From Bacteroidales bacterium (GTDB lineage: Bacteria; Bacteroidota; Bacteroidia; Bacteroidales; P3), in the NCBI GenBank assembly GCA_031286005.1, contig JAITVC010000149.1, positions 1 to 10,205 on the forward strand: a stretch of DNA of 10,205 nucleotides. The letters run 5' to 3'. Both the position numbers and the translations under genes were made by a program. Position 1 is the first letter of the stretch. Every line of letters begins with the position of its first letter. The notes beneath the pieces are model-generated. The model did no database searches. It was not told the origin of the DNA and was given only the letters and a program-made list of their open reading frames with translations. This document shows, piece after piece, positions 7,172 through 10,205 of this stretch.

Positions 7172-7203
7172 CAAAGGTACAACTTTTTTTTGAATTGACC
7201 AAA
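7172..7203 (-). promoter_or_regulatory. Promoter of the tRNA-Glu/rpsT unit
   Basis: Minus-strand TTTG (7203-7200) and TACCTTTG (7179-7172) are spaced by 20 bp, a full match to the Bacteroidetes consensus. The expected start is near 7165, about 40 nt before the mature tRNA, leaving a leader for RNase P to remove. The promoter sits about 25 bp past the stop of the membrane protein gene. Confidence 0.82.
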
Positions 7204-7228
7204 TTTTTCGATAAAAAAGTTTGTTTTT

Positions 7229-7969
7229 TTATTTTTTGTTCGCAGCAATGGATAAAATAACTCCCAGCACCACACCCAAAATCGCAGCAAACAGCACTTG
7301 AAACTCATTGGGTAAAATAAAAGTTATAGTGTGTGCCGGAATCCAAAAAAATGGAATAGTTTTGAGAAATACAAATTTCCATTGCACCGTCCAGTTCAGA
7401 TTCTGCAAGATAGTTGAAAAATTAATTCGGTTTGAGAAAAATCCCTTCAACGTTCCGCCCGTTTGCACAATCTGCGTGTCCGTAATCTTATGAAAAGTCA
7501 TAAAAACAGGCGCAAAGATGCAATTCATCATAACACTTATAGAGAATGCTTTTAATAGTGCACTTGCTGAAAAAAAGAATGCTGTAGTACCGTTCGCTCT
7601 TCCAACACTACCTGCAAAACCGGCTCCAGAATGCTGCGTGTTTGTTCCAAAAAGATAATCTGTAAGTATAGGTGCACCCGCCTTAAACGTCATCATCGCC
7701 GCCGTAATCGCCACTCCCAAAAATCCCCAAACCACAGCACGTGGCACAATTCCAAAGCCCGCTTCGTTATAAACACCTTTACGAATACGCAACCCCAACA
7801 TCTCCCCCATCGTTGCCAAAACAGCAAATTTCAGAAATCCCATAAGGAATGCATGACTAGCAGAAGCTTGTTTAAACCAAACATACAGAGGCTCGCAAAT
7901 AACAAAAGGTATAAAAATTAAGACTAAGACCAATATGAAAATACTATCGGAAAAAATTGTTTTTTTCAT
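7229..7969 (-). CDS. Multipass inner-membrane protein, weakly Mpv17/PMP22-like
   Basis: This is a 246-aa integral membrane protein with hydrophobic segments at about residues 9-29, 39-60, 78-95, 141-159 and 200-243. The C-terminal part (WTVQWKFVFLKTIPFFWIPA at 193-211, then HTITFILP and a final hydrophobic stretch) is reminiscent of the Mpv17/PMP22 family, but this is from memory of the pattern and not firm; function is unknown. The ATG at 7969 (MKKTIFSDS) is chosen over an in-frame ATG at 8008, because the upstream 13 codons overlap the promoter box TATCTTTG (7988-7981) and would have no leader. With this start the mRNA leader is only a few nt. It diverges from ssrA. Only a weak A/T hairpin follows its stop. 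Confidence 0.78.
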   Translation of the reverse strand: MKKTIFSDSIFILVLVLIFIPFVICEPLYVWFKQASASHAFLMGFLKFAVLATMGEMLGLRIRKGVYNEAGFGIVPRAVVWGFLGVAITAAMMTFKAGAPILTDYLFGTNTQHSGAGFAGSVGRANGTTAFFFSASALLKAFSISVMMNCIFAPVFMTFHKITDTQIVQTGGTLKGFFSNRINFSTILQNLNWTVQWKFVFLKTIPFFWIPAHTITFILPNEFQVLFAAILGVVLGVILSIAANKK

Positions 7970-7980
7970 TGTTTTTAGTG

Positions 7981-8010
7981 CAAAGATACAAAAAAAATCC
8001 CAATTCACAA
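7981..8010 (-). promoter_or_regulatory. Promoter of the membrane protein gene
   Basis: Minus-strand TTG (8010-8008) and TATCTTTG (7988-7981) are 19 bp apart. The -33 element is one half of the palindrome CAATTG (8008-8013), whose other half serves ssrA. The -7 box ends 11 nt before the ATG at 7969. Confidence 0.72.
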
Positions 8011-8040
8011 TTGATAATTCGTATTTTTTTCGTATCTTTG
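8011..8040 (+). promoter_or_regulatory. Promoter of ssrA
   Basis: TTG (8011-8013) and TATCTTTG (8033-8040) are spaced by 19 bp. The -7 box ends 14 nt before the mature tmRNA 5' end at 8055, leaving a very short 5' leader to be trimmed. Confidence 0.8.
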
Positions 8041-8054
8041 CAGTATAAATTCAC

Positions 8055-8424
8055 GGGGATGTTTGGTTTTGACAGCGAGGTCAGTGGATTTGTAAGCACG
8101 TCGAGGGTTGTATGCAGGCCTCGTTAATCCCAACATTCATGCCTATAACTGGCGAAAACAACACTTACGCTCTCGCAGCTTAATATCAGATATTAAGTTA
8201 GAGCTGCTTCCGCGAAAACCCTTGATCGGTCGGTCTCGCCTGAAGTATCAAATCCATCGATCCGAATATTTAGAGGTTTCTGTAAAACATTTGTATCACT
8301 GAAAATAAGTCATGTTTCGGTTGGCTTTTGACCAAAAACACGAACGAAAATCCGACAAAAGCTAAGCGTGTAGAAAGCATTTTTGCTGCTTGTTTGGACG
8401 GCGGTTCGACTCCGCCCATCTCCA
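8055..8424 (+). ncRNA. ssrA: Transfer-messenger RNA (tmRNA)
   Basis: This is a one-piece tmRNA of about 370 nt, which rescues stalled ribosomes together with SmpB and tags the unfinished protein for degradation. The 5' end GGGGATG pairs with CATCTCC at the 3' end (one G-U), and discriminator A is at 8424. The T arm is GGCGG-TTCGACT-CCGCC at 8400-8416. A resume codon GGC follows the context TATAACT, and the tag reading frame ends with TAA at 8181-8183. A strong hairpin follows the tag. The 3' CCA is not encoded. An ORF-like frame through the RNA is not a gene. A bidirectional terminator directly follows. Confidence 0.97.
8151..8183 (+). other. tmRNA tag reading frame
   Basis: Reading from GGC gives Gly-Glu-Asn-Asn-Thr-Tyr-Ala-Leu-Ala-Ala and TAA, so the added tag is the charged Ala plus GENNTYALAA. 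The final ALAA is the usual protease signal. The stop codon is inside the stem CTTAATAT/ATATTAAG (8179-8186 with 8190-8197, loop CAG). Confidence 0.93.
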
Positions 8425-8425
8425 C

Positions 8426-8459
8426 AAAAAAGCAGCCCTTTTTCAAGGGCTGCTTTTTC
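8426..8459. terminator. Bidirectional terminator between ssrA and the thioredoxin-like gene
   Basis: AGCAGCCCTT (8431-8440) pairs perfectly with AAGGGCTGCT (8445-8454) around a TTTC loop. T-runs follow on the plus side (8455 onward) and A-runs precede (8426-8431, T-run on the minus strand). It therefore can stop ssrA from the left and the 8478-9848 gene from the right. Confidence 0.92.
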
Positions 8460-8477
8460 TTTTTTAAGTACTTCTAA

Positions 8478-9848
8478 TTATCTTAACAACTTCGTCAACA
8501 TCTGAACCAATTCCTCCGCCGAAGGAGCGGGCGCATTCACCGTAATAATATTACCTTGCTTATCTATCAACAAAAAGCGAGGAATAGCTCCAATATCAAA
8601 CAATTTCGCCATGTCATCCACCCCATCCGTACGACCGTGTATTTGCACGCCCGGAAGCTGTTCTTTAGCTACAAAAGCCTTCCACTTTTGAATGTCTTTG
8701 ATAGGATCAATAGAAACACCAATGAATGCAATATCATTGTTGCCATGAAATTTTTCTTCCAAAACTTTCAGCGCAGGAATTTCTTTCCGGCAAGGGCCGC
8801 ACCATGTAGCCCAAACATCAATATAAACGATTTTACCTTTGAAATCCGAAAGCGAAACCTTTTTCCCGTTCACGTCATTGTAAGTAAAGTTTGGAGCAGG
8901 TTTGCCAATGCCATCTTTCAGATGCGCTTCAAGAATACGTTCGGTTTGTTGATCTAAACGGTGTTTTTGGTCATCGGTCTTGATCAGCGAACCGTAGGTA
9001 GCCTTTAGCTCTTCCAGTTTGGTGTAGTCCTTCACGTTTTCAAGCGAAATCAAAAACAACTCGGCCTTAACGGTCGAATCCGCTGCACGGTCTACCATAC
9101 TTCTGCGATCAATCAAACTTGGGTCTTCCGCAAACCGACCTTCCAGATACGTAACATTTTGCAAAAAACGGTAAGGATACACCAACACATCCGCATTAGC
9201 CGTCAATTCGTCAAATTTCAATGCGCGATAATAATCCGCAAAGTCCTCCCCTTCCGGATGTGCCGAACGAGGCGACGCCACAAAGTGCACACAGCAATGC
9301 ATCAAATCAAACTTTTGCCATTTGGCAAAAGAGGCATCAAAAGCCGCATTGCCGGTAGGTTGTGCCTGATAAGGTTGCTCCAATTTCTCATCCAACAGCG
9401 GGAAGAAATCAACGTATGTTTGAATACCCATATAAAACGACATACGTTCCAATGGTTCAACGAAATTATGATAGGCTTCCATTTCCTTATTCTCTTTGGT
9501 GTTCTCGCCAACCAGCACATAGTTGGTATCATTCACCACAAGGTTTAGCCTATCGCCCGGTTTAAAATAAAAGGCATATTTGGCCGCTCGGCTCATCGGC
9601 GAACCAAGACCTATCACATAATACCCCTCCTCGGTTTGAGAAAACGCAAACGAGAACTGCTTGTCGCTTTGCAGATAGCACGTGTTTAGTTTTTCGAGCC
9701 GCCCGGAAATAACTTTAAATAAAGAGACTTCTGCTCCGCCTCGCCGTTCCCACTTTCCGGAAACGATGGAAATAGCATCCGATGTTTGCCCAAAACAAAT
9801 GCTTGCAAACAAGATTGCTGTAATGATTGATAGAATAACTTTTTTCAT
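8478..9848 (-). CDS. Secreted TlpA/ResA-like thiol-disulfide oxidoreductase with N-terminal DUF4369-like domain
   Basis: This 456-aa exported protein has a signal peptide over residues 1-20 (hydrophobic core VILSIITAILFASICFG), with likely cleavage before Gln21. Cys18 is not in a good lipobox because Ile precedes it. Residues about 27-115 (SGKWERRGGAEVSLFKV and on) resemble the beta-rich DUF4369 domain common ahead of thioredoxin folds in Bacteroidetes. A mostly helical linker follows. The C-terminal thioredoxin domain runs from about 312 (GKPAPNFTYNDVNGKK) to 456, with the active site WCGPC at 349-353 and the cis-proline in AIPRF (Pro423). It probably reduces or shuffles disulfides in the periplasm; partners are unknown. 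Extra Cys185-Cys186 (HCCVH) is unusual. The start is 5 nt after the stop of an upstream secreted protein, so they are likely one operon. Confidence 0.9.
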   Translation of the reverse strand: MKKVILSIITAILFASICFGQTSDAISIVSGKWERRGGAEVSLFKVISGRLEKLNTCYLQSDKQFSFAFSQTEEGYYVIGLGSPMSRAAKYAFYFKPGDRLNLVVNDTNYVLVGENTKENKEMEAYHNFVEPLERMSFYMGIQTYVDFFPLLDEKLEQPYQAQPTGNAAFDASFAKWQKFDLMHCCVHFVASPRSAHPEGEDFADYYRALKFDELTANADVLVYPYRFLQNVTYLEGRFAEDPSLIDRRSMVDRAADSTVKAELFLISLENVKDYTKLEELKATYGSLIKTDDQKHRLDQQTERILEAHLKDGIGKPAPNFTYNDVNGKKVSLSDFKGKIVYIDVWATWCGPCRKEIPALKVLEEKFHGNNDIAFIGVSIDPIKDIQKWKAFVAKEQLPGVQIHGRTDGVDDMAKLFDIGAIPRFLLIDKQGNIITVNAPAPSAEELVQMLTKLLR

Positions 9849-9853
9849 AGTGT

Positions 9854-10205
9854 TTATAAATTTAATTTAAGTGAACGATTAGATTGATGAATAATGTAAA
9901 TACCATGAGGCAAAGAGCCGCAAGAAATAGCCTCTACATCCGATGTTACCACACCACGATACACCGGAATCCCCGTTATCGTATAAATCTCAAACGGCTG
10001 ATTAATAATTAATCCGGAAATATGCAACGCGCCGTTTTGAACCCAAGCCTTCAGCGACTCCGATTGCTCGGCATCCAAGAGGTCTTGAACCGCCGATGGC
10101 TCTCCCCATTTCGCATATAACGTGAGATTATTCTGAACAGTCGCCGTTTCAAAATTCCAAAGATTGGTGCAAAGCGGCTCTCTATACCAACCGTAGAATC
10201 CATAG
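9854..10205 (-). CDS. C-terminal part of a secreted protein: Listeria/Bacteroides-type repeat plus T9SS-type sorting domain
   Basis: The frame is open to the right window edge, so only the last 116 codons or so are present. The first visible stretch reads GFYGWYREPLCTNLWNFETA, then LTLYAKWGE, which is the pattern of the Listeria/Bacteroides (InlB B-type) repeat: GWY, TN.W.F, T, LYAKW. After a short linker, the last ~65 residues (GALHISGL, then FEIYTITGIPVYRG, then SLPHGIYII) fit the type-A C-terminal sorting domain recognised by the type IX secretion system. The protein is therefore inferred to be secreted or surface-attached via T9SS. An apparent start at 10078 is only an internal TTG. It is followed after 5 nt by the thioredoxin-like gene. 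Confidence 0.78.
   Translation of the reverse strand, partial: YGFYGWYREPLCTNLWNFETATVQNNLTLYAKWGEPSAVQDLLDAEQSESLKAWVQNGALHISGLIINQPFEIYTITGIPVYRGVVTSDVEAISCGSLPHGIYIIHQSNRSLKLNL

Noticed and set aside
7213..7231. A/T hairpin after the membrane protein stop as a terminator
   Set aside because: The stem is only A-T pairs and too weak to call. The runs may be chance in AT-rich DNA.
8108..8302. Open frame inside ssrA
   Set aside because: It is structural RNA; only the tag frame 8151-8183 is translated.
8556..9565. Plus-strand open frames opposite the thioredoxin-like gene
   Set aside because: They are shadows of the minus-strand gene, which has a signal peptide and the WCGPC active site.
10078..10078. 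Short 74-aa gene starting here
   Set aside because: The start codon is TTG and the frame continues open to the window edge with a recognisable upstream repeat, so this is the tail of a larger gene.

Overview
The window looks like chromosomal DNA of a Bacteroidetes bacterium, probably Bacteroidales or a close relative. The evidence is as follows. Several promoters fit the Bacteroidetes -33 TTG/TTTG plus -7 TAnnTTTG pattern with 19-20 bp spacing. Genes lack clear Shine-Dalgarno sequences. A lipoprotein, a DUF4369-like thioredoxin protein and a type-A-like T9SS sorting domain are present. The tmRNA encodes a GENN...ALAA-type tag. The tRNA and tmRNA 3' CCA ends are not encoded. The content is mostly ordinary housekeeping and envelope genes, with no phage, IS element or CRISPR array.

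Layout, left to right. Positions 3-122 (+) hold the tail of an alpha-L-fucosidase-like gene, followed 4 nt later by a phosphomannomutase/phosphoglucomutase (127-1470, +). A 210-bp array of five 42-bp units, each with a perfect 7-bp hairpin, begins on the last base of the mutase stop codon (1470-1679). Next comes a surface-type lipoprotein with a predicted beta-helix (1779-3218, +), starting almost directly at its promoter. A hairpin separates it from a convergent small RRM RNA-binding protein (3269-3547, -) that has its own promoter. Upstream of that on the minus strand are the murein peptide ligase Mpl (3629-4987) and, 1 nt before it, an unrecognised 573-aa protein (4989-6710) with a possible transglutaminase-like Cys/His site. 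Further up on the minus strand are ribosomal protein S20 (6777-7031, with a terminator behind it) and tRNA-Glu(UUC), sharing one promoter.

A multipass membrane protein (7229-7969, -) and the tmRNA gene ssrA (8055-8424, +) diverge from back-to-back promoters whose -33 elements form a single CAATTG palindrome. A bidirectional terminator (8426-8459) ends ssrA and a convergent minus-strand operon. That operon holds a secreted TlpA-like thiol-disulfide protein (8478-9848) and, 5 nt upstream, the C-terminus of a large secreted protein with a Listeria/Bacteroides-type repeat and a T9SS-type tail, cut by the window edge.

Functional links: Mpl recycles cell-wall tripeptide, and the tightly coupled 573-aa gene may share that job (inference). 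The T9SS cargo-like protein and the periplasmic thioredoxin-like protein appear co-transcribed. The most notable observations are the hairpin array, the unknown gene coupled to mpl, and the compact divergent promoter of ssrA.
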